Below are positions 32,748 through 44,495 of a stretch of 64,000 bases of DNA, in pieces. The notes under the pieces were generated by a model. That model saw only the letters and a program-made list of their open reading frames with translations, was not told where the DNA came from and ran no database searches. The stretch's first letter is position 1, and every line of letters starts with the position of its first letter. Made by a program: the position numbers and the translations under genes. This DNA comes from Linnemannia hyalina (Eukaryota > Mortierellomycota > Mortierellomycetes > Mortierellales > Mortierellaceae). The DNA lies in contig JAHRHY010000010.1 in assembly GCA_019671135.1 (NCBI GenBank), positions 1,240,001 through 1,304,000 on the forward strand, written 5' to 3'.

Positions 32748-34272
32748 ATGGATCGCTCATCGGAATTCTTCTCAACAGTCGAGTCGCTTCGGTCCAGAGC
32801 ACAACCCCATCTCCCCTCTGACAAGCGCAGGCTCCTCTCGCCCATGGAACAGCAGGCTGGTTCTTTGGGTGCTGGGGGTGCTCAGAACAAGCCCAAGTCA
32901 GAGGTGTCGTTGATGGCGACTATGATTGGCAAGGATATCCATGCCACTTCGAAAAAGCTGGAGAAGCTCGCCAGATGTATGTTCACAAGACAAGAGAAAC
33001 TGAGCATTTAACGCAGTCAACAGTTAAACTAGGCATTGTCCTTTGTGCCAAGCTGAGCATGCAAGCAACCGGTGAAACACTGAACTAACGTTCCTTGTTC
33101 TATTCTCTTTGTTGAACTGTGTAGTGGCCAAGCGCAAGACCCTGTTCGACGATAGACCAGTAGAGATCAGCGTATGGACCTAAGGAGCAACCTGAAAGGC
33201 GCCTCTTTGTTTTACGTTTGAAGCACAACTTTGGAGACCAACCATCTAGCCAAGCAAAGGACGGACAAAATAGCAAACTAACGCCCGCATACCCTGCTTT
33301 TCAATCTCATCTGAATTAATAGGAACTCATGCACATCATCAAACTGGATATCGCCAAGCTGAACAAACAGATCGCCCAACTACAGAGCGTGGTCAAGGAG
33401 CTCAACGCCAAATCGCCCCACAACTGCCGACAGGCCATGGAACATAACTGCAATGTTGTGGTCTTGCTCCAATCACGACTTGCAGCACAGACATCTACCT
33501 TCAAGGACGTCCTGGAACTCCGTACTGAGAACATGAAGGCTACCAAGGATAGGCGTGAGCAGTTTATGTTTACAGCACAGCAACAAAGCAATACCTTTGC
33601 CAGTATGTGACCTTCCCCTGCAGGAAGCCGGCGTTTTGTCGACTATAGCTATTGCTTTTGCCAATGAGACGACTGCTGACCCACTTTTCGTTTCTTTTAT
33701 GACGTTCTATAGGTGACTCTCCACTCTATAACATTGACAGGCGACCAAACTCGAGCACCAACCCACCTAAGGATATCTTGTCACTGGATCTGCCAACACC
33801 ATCTCAAAACCTTCAACAACAGGAGCAGGTGCAGCTAGTGGACGCCAACAACCAGTACATGGAGAGTCGATCTACCGCCATCGAGTCGATCGAATCAACT
33901 CTGCATGAACTTGGAGGCATCTTTCAGCAACTGGCCCAGATGGTCTCTGAGCAACGAGACATGGTTCAAAGGTGAGTTGCACATGCGCATGGATCGTCAA
34001 AACAAGCATATGTGTGATAATTGGGAGCACTTGTTCAAAGTGACAGGATCGTATTCAGCTGTCAGCCATTCTCTTGTTTTTTGCTAATGTAATGCCTGCT
34101 CTCTTTTTTACATAGAATTGACGCCAACACGGATGATATCGAGTCGAATGTAACAGGAGCACAGACGGAACTGTTGAAATACTACAGCTATGTGTCGTCG
34201 AATCGTTGGCTGATGGTCAAGGTCTTTGCGGTCATTATTTCCTCTGCAGTGACCCTTTCCGTGCTGTCCTGA
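32748..34272 (+). CDS. SED5: Syntaxin-5/Sed5-type Golgi SNARE
   Basis: Exons 32748-32976, 33125-33171, 33323-33602, 33713-33971 and 34116-34272 join in phase to 323 residues. Sed5 is the Qa-SNARE for ER-to-Golgi and intra-Golgi fusion. The N-terminal peptide DRSSEFFSTVESL resembles the Sly1-binding peptide of Sed5/syntaxin-5. The Habc region holds ELMHIIKLDIAKLNKQIAQL and the DVLELRTENMKATKDRREQF block just before the linker. The SNARE motif spans about residues 225-285 (ESRSTAIESIESTLHELGGI...FQQLAQMVSEQRDMV), with the ionic-layer Gln in GIFQQL. A C-terminal anchor (WLMVKVFAVIISSAVTLSVL) ends just before the stop. Length and all motifs are as expected. Confidence 0.92.
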
Positions 34273-35932
34273 GCAAAAGGAAAAAAACAACAACACATCA
34301 ACACACTTCAACAACATGTAATACTTTCTAATGAATACGAAAACAAGCACAACAAAACCAAGCAAACGACATCAACAACAAAACAACAAACCATAACCAA
34401 AACTCTTTTTACTCCATCTGATGAAATAAAAATGACAATGCTCGATACCCTTAGACGTTTTGTGGCAAGGCCTTGTGTACCCAACTTTCAATGCGATTTC
34501 ACAATTGAGACAAGTATGCGGCGTTCAAAAATAAATAAAAGAGGTGCGCGAAACCGAGAAGCCCGAAGATCAGGCGGCGATAAGGATGGATAGTTGATGG
34601 TTCGTGCCAGTCCGTTCGCCTGAATTGAACCCGTTGGACGACCGCTTACTCGATTTTTGTTTTCTCTTTTGCCACAGCTGTCACCACCACCAACCCGTGG
34701 CTTTCTTCTGCTTTGGACGCTGTTTGATAATGCCTTAATACCACCTAGAGGTACAAGACGTAGATGTATATTTGAATTACTTCGTCATATAACTGGTCTC
34801 TTAGATGTCACTTAGCACCTCACCCCTTTTTTTTTCTTTCATTGTTTGCGGTTTAACGTGTAAAAGCGTGTATCTGATCTAAAGCAAAGAAGGCCCCTTC
34901 TCTCTCCGGCCTAGGGTGACACCTTGGTAGTGGACGAGACTTCCTGGCGGCGATAGGGATTTGTCATTAACTATGTCGTCAATGTCTTGAGTGTCGCTGG
35001 AATAGGCTGAGGTTTATGGTTACCGATGATCAGGTCCTGAGTTCATTCTCTTTCCTTCCTTCAACATTGCCGTTGCGTTTTGTCCACTTGGAAACGTAAA
35101 TCACACCTCAAACCCGTGTTCATGGACTACAGCTGTGGATGCACTTGTCCAAAGAACACAAGATGTGTGAGCCCCAGTTCCAGAAGCTCCTCCATGGCCA
35201 GATCCCTAAGTCAACGCCTGAAGAAGGCGTCGGCGTCATTTGCATTTTTCTTTTACGTGCTGCTCTATGAAAACGCGCAGGCATAGTCCAAAAAAAAAGT
35301 CTCCTTTCTCAGAAGCTATCTGGGTTTGTTTATCCGCGCACCATCCTCCAAGGTATAACCTTTTCTTCCCGGTAACTTCTCCATTGTCGTGCGCAGTAGC
35401 AGCATGTGTTCAAGCAGTTGTGTAGTAACAGGGTATTTCCGAAAAAAAAAAAAAAAAAAAATAGCAAGAAATGCTGAGCACGAGAGATATAAAGGTACAT
35501 GGTCCAGGCGTGCCCAATATCTCGGGCTGATGTAACGTTAAGAGAGCCAGGGTGCGCAGCACGCGATTTTTTTTTTTGTTAAGCGGCGTGTCTTCATCTG
35601 CATCCATGGACTCGAACAACATCGAACAAAACAATTCAAAATGATCCCGTCTCTCTCCTGCCTCTAATCGATTGCTTTAGTCAGCACGACAGAACACAGG
35701 ACCTGTCTTCTGTTTTCTAGGTCATGTTTATTCGCAGTGGCAAAGGCAATCAAGAATAAACATCAATGTCTAAATGTCTATCGCAAAACAAAATGAAATA
35801 AATAAAAGGGCGGCTCCCCGCCGTCTTTTCTCTCTAACCAACAAACATCTTCCTTCTCAATTTACACCAAGAACCATTACCAAGAACCTTTTCTCAAACT
35901 CCAAAACCATCCAGACCTCCTCCCTTTCCACA
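34273..35932. other. 1.66-kb gap between SED5 and the GST gene
   Basis: No supported gene. A frame at about 35080-35286 has no ATG and no family match. A 20-base A-run lies at 35442-35461. The last ~150 bases before 35933 are leader-like. An in-frame upstream ATG at 35774 could extend the GST. Confidence 0.45.
35442..35461. repeat. Poly(A) run of about 20 bases
   Basis: Uninterrupted A-run in intergenic DNA. No repeat or retroelement sequence was recognised to its left. Confidence 0.85.
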
Positions 35933-36775
35933 ATGACCGTCCCCAAGCTCACCTTCTACAACAGCATTGCCTGCCCCTACGCCAACCGTGTCCAGATCGC
36001 CCTCCACGAGACCCAGCAAGAACACGAGCTCGTCGACATTGATCTCAAGATCCCTCGCCCCGAGTACTACCTCAAGGAAGTCAATCCCTATGGCGAGGTC
36101 CCTGCCCTCAAGACTGCCGATGGCAATATCATTCTCGAGTCGCTCGTCATTGCCGAGTATATTGCGGACAGTAATCTTGATGCCATGTAAGAACGGTATA
36201 TCCATGCACGCAGCGCCTTCAGTCTCGCGTTCTTCCTATACTCCTACTTGCCCAAACATCAGAGCTAACACGCTGCGCTCATATATTTTTTTTTTGTCAA
36301 AATCTAATTTAGCCTTTTGTCAAAGGACCCTCTCCAGCGCGCCCAATCGCGCTACCTGATCCAACACTGGACGAGCCGCACCCAACCCGCCATTGCAAAA
36401 GCAAGCTTGGCCCTTGACTCGCCCGCCGAAGAAGCAAAAGCCCTCGACCTCGCAGAAGCCGAACTCGAAAAGATCGATGCCCTCCTGCGCAAGGTCAACA
36501 TCACCAAGGAGGGACCCTACTTCTTGGGCGCCCAATTCTCATATGCAGATTTGGCACTCGCCCCCTTTCTTGCCCGTGGGTACCTGTTGACGGCTTTCCA
36601 TGAAGAGTCGGTCCAGAAGGCCTGGGATGAGCGTCTGAAGGCCAACAAGAATGTCCAGCGGTTCTTGACTTGGCGCCAGGCTGTGGTCGAGAGACCTAGT
36701 GTCCTGAAGTCGACTCCTTCCAAGGAGGTTGTGCTGGATGCTTACAGCACTAAGTTCCTCAAGAACAGACTCTAA
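35933..36775 (+). CDS. Cytosolic glutathione S-transferase with CPYA motif
   Basis: Exons 35933-36186 and 36313-36775 give 238 residues. The thioredoxin-like N-domain reads LTFYNSIACPYANRV, so the active-site position is Cys, as in omega-like GSTs that act as thiol transferases rather than classical conjugating enzymes. The cis-Pro site (PYGEVPAL) and the glutathione-binding LESLVIAEYI follow. The C-terminal helical domain contains GPYFLGAQFSYADLALAPFL, with the conserved capping Asp. An in-frame ATG at 35774 would add 53 residues rich in basic and hydroxylated residues. That could be a mitochondrial presequence, but the sequence looks more like leader, and the ATG at 35933 (ccacaATGACC) starts exactly where family members start. 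Confidence 0.88.
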
Positions 36776-36977
36776 AAAAACGATACATTCGTAGATCTCA
36801 AAAGCGAAAATCTCTTTACTCCTGCGCCATGTATGGTAGTCATAGCAGCCCAAAATAATAAATGTCTAGTCTAAATAATGCCGAAAAGATATGGTGTGTA
36901 ATATGATATTGCTGTGGAGTGAGCGCGGGCTGGGATTTATTACTTGTATGTGTTTTGTGGGGCACCCAGTCGACTCT

Positions 36978-38867
36978 TCATTCTAGCACAGCATCAAGAA
37001 TGTCGCGGTTCAGGTTAGAGTGCATCCGTGGTAAACCGTCCTCGTCCAGGTCAGCGTCGTCTTCAGGCACTTCCTCTCCCTCTTCCTCGTCGTCCAGATC
37101 CGGTAAGGGAAAGTTCAAGATTGCTGCCACTCCGGTCAACTGGTTCAGATCTAATTAATGCAGGAGAGAGAGGTTAGATCATCATATCTTGTGCTCACGA
37201 AAACAATAACCCGCTAACACAAATGGGCATCCAGCAGTGACCCGAAACTTACTCTCGCCTGAGACGTGAAGACTAGAGAACACAAAGACTTTGCCGCCTG
37301 ACGCACGTGCGCTCTCGACAAGAGCAATGTACTGTCGCCTCTTAACCACATCCGCAGCTCTGAAAAGTTCATCCGTGACCAACAGTGTACCAATGGCACC
37401 TCGCTCAGCTGCTTTTGAGACATCTTTGAATCCGTAAAATGCCCTGTCGGGATCCATGTTCATCATCTCGTAGAACTGGTCGAGCGCCTGTACTTCCTGC
37501 GCAGCCTTGGTATCTGCCAGCTTGATTTTGATGGCTGGGTCGTTCATCACCTCCTGAAGCGCCTGCTTGTGTCCTGTGGATGTGTGTACCGCGATGAACT
37601 TGGACCTGTTATGCATGATCGTCTTGTTGTCCGTCCTCTGTTGGTTCAATCATCAGAGAAAAGAAACTTATCAGCAACTTCTTTCTTTCCCCTTTTGTAA
37701 CATTCATTTCTGGAACAGGTGCGATACATACCACTGCCTCTGCGAAAATATAGTCGTAGAGCTGCTCTCGCACAAATCCTGGACTTCCAAGAATGACGCA
37801 CTTGACAATATCAAAGTCAATGTGTCGAAGAATCGCCTGGTAGATCTGCTCAAAGAACCGCTTCAACCCCTACATCAGTTATATCCAGTGCCGAGGAGGA
37901 GAATTAGTAACAGAACTTGAGCAAAGCGCTGATACCATTATAGTTGGCCGCAATCTGAAAAGTAATGATAAAGTACCTTCTCGTAGTTGGTGACGGAGCC
38001 CTTGCGTTTCCTTGGTACTGGACAGTCGATATGTTGGCGAATGATGGTCATACTTGACGTCAACAAGCAGATATTGGCGAGTCCTTCCTGACAGACTACG
38101 GCGGCGACATCGGCTTTCTTGGTAACGTCACAGGCCTCCTGAACTCTCTCCAGTGCAATGACGTCCCATTCTGGCTTGATCAGCGTGAAGCTGCGGTTCA
38201 TCTCCAGGTCGATCGTATGAAATGTTCCCAGCTATGAGACAAAAGAATGACGTCGTTAGTGTCTTCCGGAAAGCTCGGATCGAACCAAAAAAATGAATAG
38301 GCTGGTTATTCCTCTCGGACTCCCAAATAGATTCAAAGTTGGGAGGAGCTGCGGCAATACCTTGACATGAGGGTTCTCCACGATGACTCGCCCACCTATC
38401 CTCAACATGCCGACTTGCGTGTCAAAGTCTACATTGTCGACTGAAATGCTGAGAGTCAGTCTTATCCGCTGGCTGTCGACGGATCCCGTTGTACTTTCGG
38501 ATTGGATACGGCTGTTATCGATAAATGTAGATATAAAAGGAGGGCCAAGAAGTACAAAGGTGAGTGATAGTGCCATTGCAATAGACATACGAGGAGGTAA
38601 TAGATGACTCTATGAGGAGGCGCAGTCATGAGCAGCATTTCCCATTAACCGCACAACGCACAAAGAAAGGGCGAGAATTTAGAGAGGGAGGAGAGGCAGA
38701 GAGGGAGAGGGAGCGAGTGCGAAAGACACGTACCGAATAGTGACGGCGCGGAGTTGATCGTATTTTTGAATGAGGTTGTAGACGTGCCACATGTCTTCGA
38801 ACTCTTCGGGAATGAGAGTGACATATCCGGACTTGTCCTTTTCGATGAATTGTTTCACGAGTTTCAT
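36978..38867 (-). CDS. DOM34: Ribosome rescue factor Pelota/Dom34
   Basis: Minus-strand exons 38867-38734, 38511-38361, 38231-37977, 37869-37732, 37637-37253 and 37150-36978 join in phase to 411 residues. Dom34 with Hbs1 splits stalled ribosomes during no-go and non-stop decay. It resembles eRF1 but lacks the GGQ loop. The N-domain begins [20 protein letters not shown], with [13 protein letters not shown] and the [10 protein letters not shown] strand. The central domain holds [18 protein letters not shown] and [12 protein letters not shown]. The C-domain has [20 protein letters not shown] and a final [22 protein letters not shown] followed by an acidic tail. All exon joins keep the frame. Its start codon is 278 bases from that of the RNPS1-like gene on the other strand. 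Confidence 0.94.
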
Positions 38868-39145
38868 CCTGCTTTCGTGTTCCGGAGTTGTTCGTGGAAA
38901 AAAAAGTTGGGTGAAGAAGGTTGGAGGGGTTGGTGGTTGAAAATAAAGGGTGAGAGGAAAAAGAAAGAAAAAAAAAGTAGGCGAGGCGAAAAGTCACGCT
39001 CTGACAGAACAGAAGTCCGAGTTGCAACAGTAGTTGCATGTGAAATTAATACAGTGACGCTAACATTTCGCATGATATTAGCGAAGGAGATCACCGCGCC
39101 TTCTTCGTCAACTTTCAGGACCACACCGCACACATCATCACAAGA
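38868..39145. promoter_or_regulatory. Shared promoter of DOM34 and the RNPS1-like gene
   Basis: Head-to-head start codons only 278 bases apart, both genes complete. The left part is purine-rich on the plus strand. No TATA box is evident. A shared regulatory region is the simplest reading, but co-expression is not shown by sequence. Confidence 0.6.
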
Positions 39146-41041
39146 ATGGCGAAGGAGTAAGTCTTCAGCATCGCTCTATGCAGTACGAGGCAGATAGAAA
39201 CAAGCATACGGAACGACTTTATTCGTCAAATAACGGACGAAAGTGCAGGCTTGCTAATCGCTTGTTTATTGTTTTGATTCGCATAGTACTGAAATGGCCT
39301 CACGCAGTCCAAGCCCAGCAGCTGGAGCTTCAGCAGATAACAACAAGGCGGACAAGGGTGCGTCCAACAACGACAACGACAACAATGACAGACAAGAGAG
39401 TCGACAGGATGCAGGAAAGACGAGACAGGGGTCGCGTTCTCGCTCACGTTCCCGCTCACCCACACGTTCTCACTCACGCTCAGGAACACCTAGACCCAGG
39501 AGATCGTTATCCCGCTCACGTTCGCGCTCTCGTTCGCTTTCGCACTCTCGATCTCGATCGCGCAGTCGTTCTTACTCCAGATCACTCTCGCCACTGCCAA
39601 GGAAGGGCTCACAGAACAGGTCCCTGTCCAGAGGCAGGTCCATGTCTCGATCCAGATCCCGCTCTTGGGGTCGCTCTCGTTCTCCCGACCGCCGATCACG
39701 GTCGCCTCGCCGCGACTCTCGTCCCCGTTCTGCGAATGTAGAGCCACTTGTGGTCACCACCATAACAGTCGGCAACCTGACAAAGAATGTGAACGAGGGA
39801 CATATCAAGGAGATCTTTGGTGCCTATGGAAAGATCAAGTCAATCCACTTTCCAATGAACGCTCGTTGTAAGTCTTGTGACACCAACCATTATTATGAAC
39901 TCGAAAGTTCGATTTTTATGTTCATTGTTTGATGCGTTATGATACTGCTGTGCTGATACCCTTGCCTTTACTTTCGTTATTTAGACAATTTCAACATGGG
40001 ATTCGCAGATGTCGAGTATGAGACACGTGAGGAGGCACAGCTGGCATTAGACGGATGGAACGGAGGACAACTGGATGGAGAGGTTGTGGAAGTGATGTTC
40101 ACCAAAAAGGTTCCCAAACCCGTTCAGCCTGCAAGACCTGTTCGCCCAAGAGTACCACTTTCTCCACCTCGCCGTGGCGGCCGGGCGCGTAGTCCTCCTC
40201 GCCGACGCAACGAAGGTACATGTTCATTTTGAGTCGCTTTTGTTTCGATGGCCAGAATATCGTGGTGATTGCACCTCTGAAGCTAACATTTTATTAATGT
40301 TGACGATGGACTTTTATGGAACTAGGACATTACTCACCACCTCGCCGTGGTGGATATGATGTGCCTCCGCCTGGCAGAAGAGACGATTTCTATGCACCAC
40401 CTCCACCGATGGGCCGTCGCAGGAACGACTTTTCTCCTCCACCCTACGGCCGCCGCCCTCCACTTCCTGCCAGCTACGGACCCCCTCCTCCTCGCGTTCG
40501 TGGAGCCAATGCAGCACCTCTTCGTCCTCGCGCTGCCAGACGTGGACGCTCTCCTTCTCCCATTCGAGGACGTCGCAGATCGTTCAGCCGCTCGTTCTCC
40601 AGATCGCCAGTTCGTGGACGAAAGAGATCGCGTTCATTCAGCTCATATGGATCAAGGAGTCGCAGCCGAAGCAGGAACACCCGTCGTAGAGAATATAGCT
40701 ACAGCAGAAGTCGCTCACCTCGTGCGAATGCAGGTAAAGGAGGAGCAGCAGGAGCAGCACCAGTGGCACCAGCTGCAGCAGGAAGTGCTGGTAAGGGTGG
40801 AAGGAGCATGAGCAGAAGCATTAGCCGAAGCAGGAGTCGTGGACGTGGACCTGCACCAGTGGGAGGCCGTCGTTCATGGTCTCGCAGTTTGAGTCGGTCA
40901 CGAAGCCCTCTGAGGAATATGAGCAGGAGCCGGTCCCCTCGAAGCCGGAGCAGAAGTCCATTCTCTGACCGTGGAGGCCGTGGAGGCCGTCGCGGGCGAC
41001 CTATGAGCCGATCAATTTCCCCTCCCCGCCGTCGCAGATAG
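39146..41041 (+). CDS. RNPS1-like SR/RRM protein
   Basis: Exons 39146-39156 (ATG GCG AAG plus two bases), 39287-39867, 39985-40215 and 40326-41041 join to 512 residues. One RRM lies at about residues 160-240. RNP2 is ITVGNL; RNP1 is the MGFADVEYE block. The RRM is flanked by long RS-dipeptide regions on both sides. This layout, with TKNVNEGHIKEIFGAYGKIK, matches RNPS1, a splicing activator and partner of the exon junction complex. It should be nuclear and phosphorylated on its RS repeats. The tail contains repeated PPRRGG/RRR blocks and ends SPPRRRR. A start at the ATG of exon 2 (39294) would lose only six residues. The first exon assignment therefore matters little for function. Confidence 0.87.
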
Positions 41042-42202
41042 TTTAAATAATGAAGGCATACGAAAACAATGGAGGAAGAGTTGAAGTTGGCATGATTTTT
41101 TTTTTGAGTGGCCACAACAAACAGCAACAAAAAAAAATAGTACAATAATACAGGACATTTTTGAAATTCGCAGTGAGCGATGACGGGTAATTGCAAGGAA
41201 TAGGTCCAAATACGATCCGGGTAAGAAAGGGAGAAAGGGTTTGGTAGGTTGACACAGACTTGGCAGGGACGGATTCCGTGCCAACAGGGTGTTCAGACAA
41301 CAAACGGTTAGACAACTGTCTGACAGCAGCAGCAGAGAGCACAATTGTTCGCATTTACGGAAAAAAAAAGAGACGAGGGGAGAAAATCTTGTTGGAAGGG
41401 TTGGAAGCTTCCATTTTTTTATTAGTGTTTGGGTGAGTGAGAGCAACTCTCTCTACAACGTACGCAGGTTGTGGGTTGGGCAGCTGGCTCAGTTTTTCCT
41501 TTTTGATCGCAGAGGGGGGTCTCGACCTGAGGGGGGAGGGAGGGACTGACACCTGGACAGAGAGGTACCTTCACAGGCACGATTGTTATCTTGTGTGTGT
41601 GTGTGCGTATCTATGGTCTCTTACCCCTCCTTTCTTTTCTAATGCTTCATTTCTTTCCATCGTCGATGATGAGCCTGGTTGATTGAACAAACGAACACAC
41701 TTGTTTTTCCTCCTCTAATACCTCCTATTCCCTATCCCCCCTCCTCCTACTCTGCCACTCACTCCTTGATCGCTGATAACTATTATTATTTGCTCAGTCA
41801 GTCAGGGGTTGAATGAAGGATGTTGGTGGTTGATGTTCATCCGTCAAGTCCGTTGTCATTATTTTTTGAGTTTTGCCGGGGAATATTATCTTTTTTTTCT
41901 TTTTCTTTTTCTTTTTTGGTGTGGCTCTGTCCATGGCTTTCATTTAGTTTTCTCTTCTTCTGCATCAATTTTTCTTTCCTTTCCTTTCCTTCGCTTCCTT
42001 CTTTTTTATTCCTTTTCTTCATCTTCATTTTCCTCCTCCCGTCTCTACCCTATCCTATCCTTCTCTCCCTCCTTCATTCAATTGCCATACCACATACCAT
42101 CCAATCCTCTCCCTAACATCATCGACACCCGATCAACCAACCAAAGCAACCAAAGCTAACAAACAAAACAATCATATCAAAGCATACCTTCTTCCTCCAT
42201 TG
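41042..42202. other. Upstream region of the bHLH gene
   Basis: 1161 bases. The first part is the 3' UTR of the RNPS1-like gene. From about 41880 to 42120 the plus strand is a long CT-rich tract, like other leaders in this window. Frames within it are low-complexity and not supported. Confidence 0.5.
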
Positions 42203-44251
42203 ATGGATAACGACAACACCAACGACAGTTTCAACTCGCGCCCATTGACAAGCGATAACAACAGCAACAACAACAACCCACACGACACACACCTCAGACC
42301 CTCATCATCGAACCCTTCGGAGTTTTATTCAGAGTCGATAGCGGATGCACACTTTAGCCCAATAACCGTGGCAGGCTCACGCCCAAGCTCAGCTTCAGGC
42401 ACATCAGAGGCTGACCATTCAACTGCTCAGTCAACAGCTGCCACAAACACCATCATTCCCATCGACTCACTCGCCATCGCGTCCCCACCATCCTCCTCCT
42501 CTTCAGCCAACTCACGGCCGAAAAAGGTTGCTAAAAGAGGTGCACAAACGGGCTCGACTTTTACTTTCACATCCATATCTGCCGGCGCCAACACGCAGGG
42601 AGTTTCGGCTTCTGATTTGACGATATCAACAGCTACTAGTACAACGGCAATGGCGGCGACAGTGCCAGTGGAACTAGCAGCAGCTTCAGCAGTAACATCA
42701 TCAATACCCACGAATACTGCCACGGCGGCGGTCAGCCGGTCGATAAGGTCGGGTCGTCACAACCGAGGCGAGCGAATGACGTTTGAGCTGGATGATGTTT
42801 TGCGGGAATACACCCCTGACCAATTCAAGACGTGCAAGGCCTACGATGTCGGGGGTGTCAACATCCTGAACAAGAAGCCCGTCGATTCCAAGACGGCCCT
42901 CGACAAGATCAAGCGACGGAGGGAGACTCACAACCGAGTCGAGCGGCGACGCAGGGATTGTATCAACCAAGTAAGCTATCTTTAACAAGCCTTTTTGTTA
43001 AATGTCTCCTTTTTTTAACCAGGTATGCGCACTGCTGGTGAAAACTTAATGCATGCACTCACACGTTTTTTATCGCTCCCACAGCTGATAGATGAACTCA
43101 CGGCTTTACTACCCAAGGAGGACGACAATGATATTTCCAAATCTCATCGGGTCAACATTCTTCGCACAGCGATTGCACACATTCAGAACCTCACGCGGCA
43201 GAACGAGAATCTTCAACAACAGGTCGACGCCCTCAAAGCTGGACAACCCATGCCCCCACCCGCAATCATCACCACTCTTGCACCGATGATGGACTATGAC
43301 GACTCGGAAACGGCCTACAGCGACAATTTACCTAGCCCGGGATCTGCATCCTACTCGGCGTATTCTCCCAGGTCACCCTTGTCGCCGTCTGTCAGCGCAG
43401 CAGCAGGAGGAGCGTATTCACCGCTGTCAAGTCCTGGTGGGCCTTTGAGTCCCTATCACCCTTTGAACCCCTCAGCGGGTCATGGAAGAGGCACTTATCA
43501 GGATTGGACTCAACCATCGGGACAACTGAACTCTTCATTTGGAGAACAATCAACTTCATACTCAAATGAGACGATGGCATCGACAACAGCTCCTATGCCG
43601 GATATACCCATGATTGTGGAACCTTCAGAGCATGTTTCGACACCAGAATCAGGGTCTTTGGGCACGGGTTCCAAGCGGCTGAACCGACAGACCCTGCCGC
43701 GGCTTCAATTGGCCCCACCGCCTTTCCATCAGCATTCACAGCACCACAACCATCACCAGCAACAACAACCGCAGGGGTATTACCAGCAACAGCACCATGG
43801 ATACCAACAGCAGCACTACCACGACCAGAGTCATCACCCCCGCCGTAGTCGGTCCAACAGCGGAGGCGGATACCCACAATCGCCATCATACTATGGCCAC
43901 GACTCTGCATCTGCGACCTCGCCCAACTCGACATACTCGGACTTTTCGTCGTCCACAGGACCTTGGTCATCCTCTTCTGGTGGACCATATTCAGCCGGAC
44001 AGGGTGGTGGAAGAGGAGGTGGACCAGAGTCAAGTACATCGTCGTCGTTTGATACAAGTCCGCGCTCACCTCATTTCTCAAACTATGGACCACCTTCACC
44101 GTATTCACCGTATGGACCCAGCTCTGCGCATGCTCAAATGTCTCCGTCACCTGGTCTTGCTCCCTGGAATGCAATTCCCTCTTCATCACAGTCTGTGCCG
44201 CACCCGTCAGGAGGGCCGATGCAGGATCACCCTTCTTCTCCTCATCCTTGA
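42203..44251 (+). CDS. USF-like bHLH transcription factor
   Basis: Exons 42203-42970 and 43085-44251 give 644 residues. The basic region THNRVERRRRDCINQ carries His243, Glu247 and Arg251, the residues that specify the E-box CACGTG. Helix 1 continues in exon 2 as LIDELTALLPKE; the loop and helix 2 follow with SHRVNILRTAIAHIQNL, then a short leucine-zipper-like stretch (NLTRQNENLQQQVDALK). The order HNxVERRRRDxIN resembles USF more than other bHLH classes. The N-terminal 230 residues are Ser/Thr-rich. The C-terminal 330 are rich in Ser, Pro, Gln, His and Gly. It should bind DNA as a dimer; target genes cannot be read from sequence. The intron falls inside helix 1. Confidence 0.88.
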
Positions 44252-44495
44252 GCGGTGTTTTTTTTCTGGACACAAGAGCGTAATATCAACTTCGGCGACA
44301 TTAATTCGCTCATTACGATAGTTTTCCCCAATAGACGTAGCTGTTCTTGTGTTCATTTAAAAAAAAGAAGCCGCATCATTGCACTCCATATTTGACGCGT
44401 CTTAGCAGGAGCAAGTCACAATATGATTTTTTTCCCTCCTTGTCTCTTTAAGTCTATTTGCGCCTTTTGTTTCTGTTTAGCCATTCATCACATCA

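Noticed and set aside
41809..42159. 116-codon plus-strand frame before the bHLH gene
   Set aside because: It is the translated CT-rich leader (Phe, Ser, Leu, Pro), with no conserved features.
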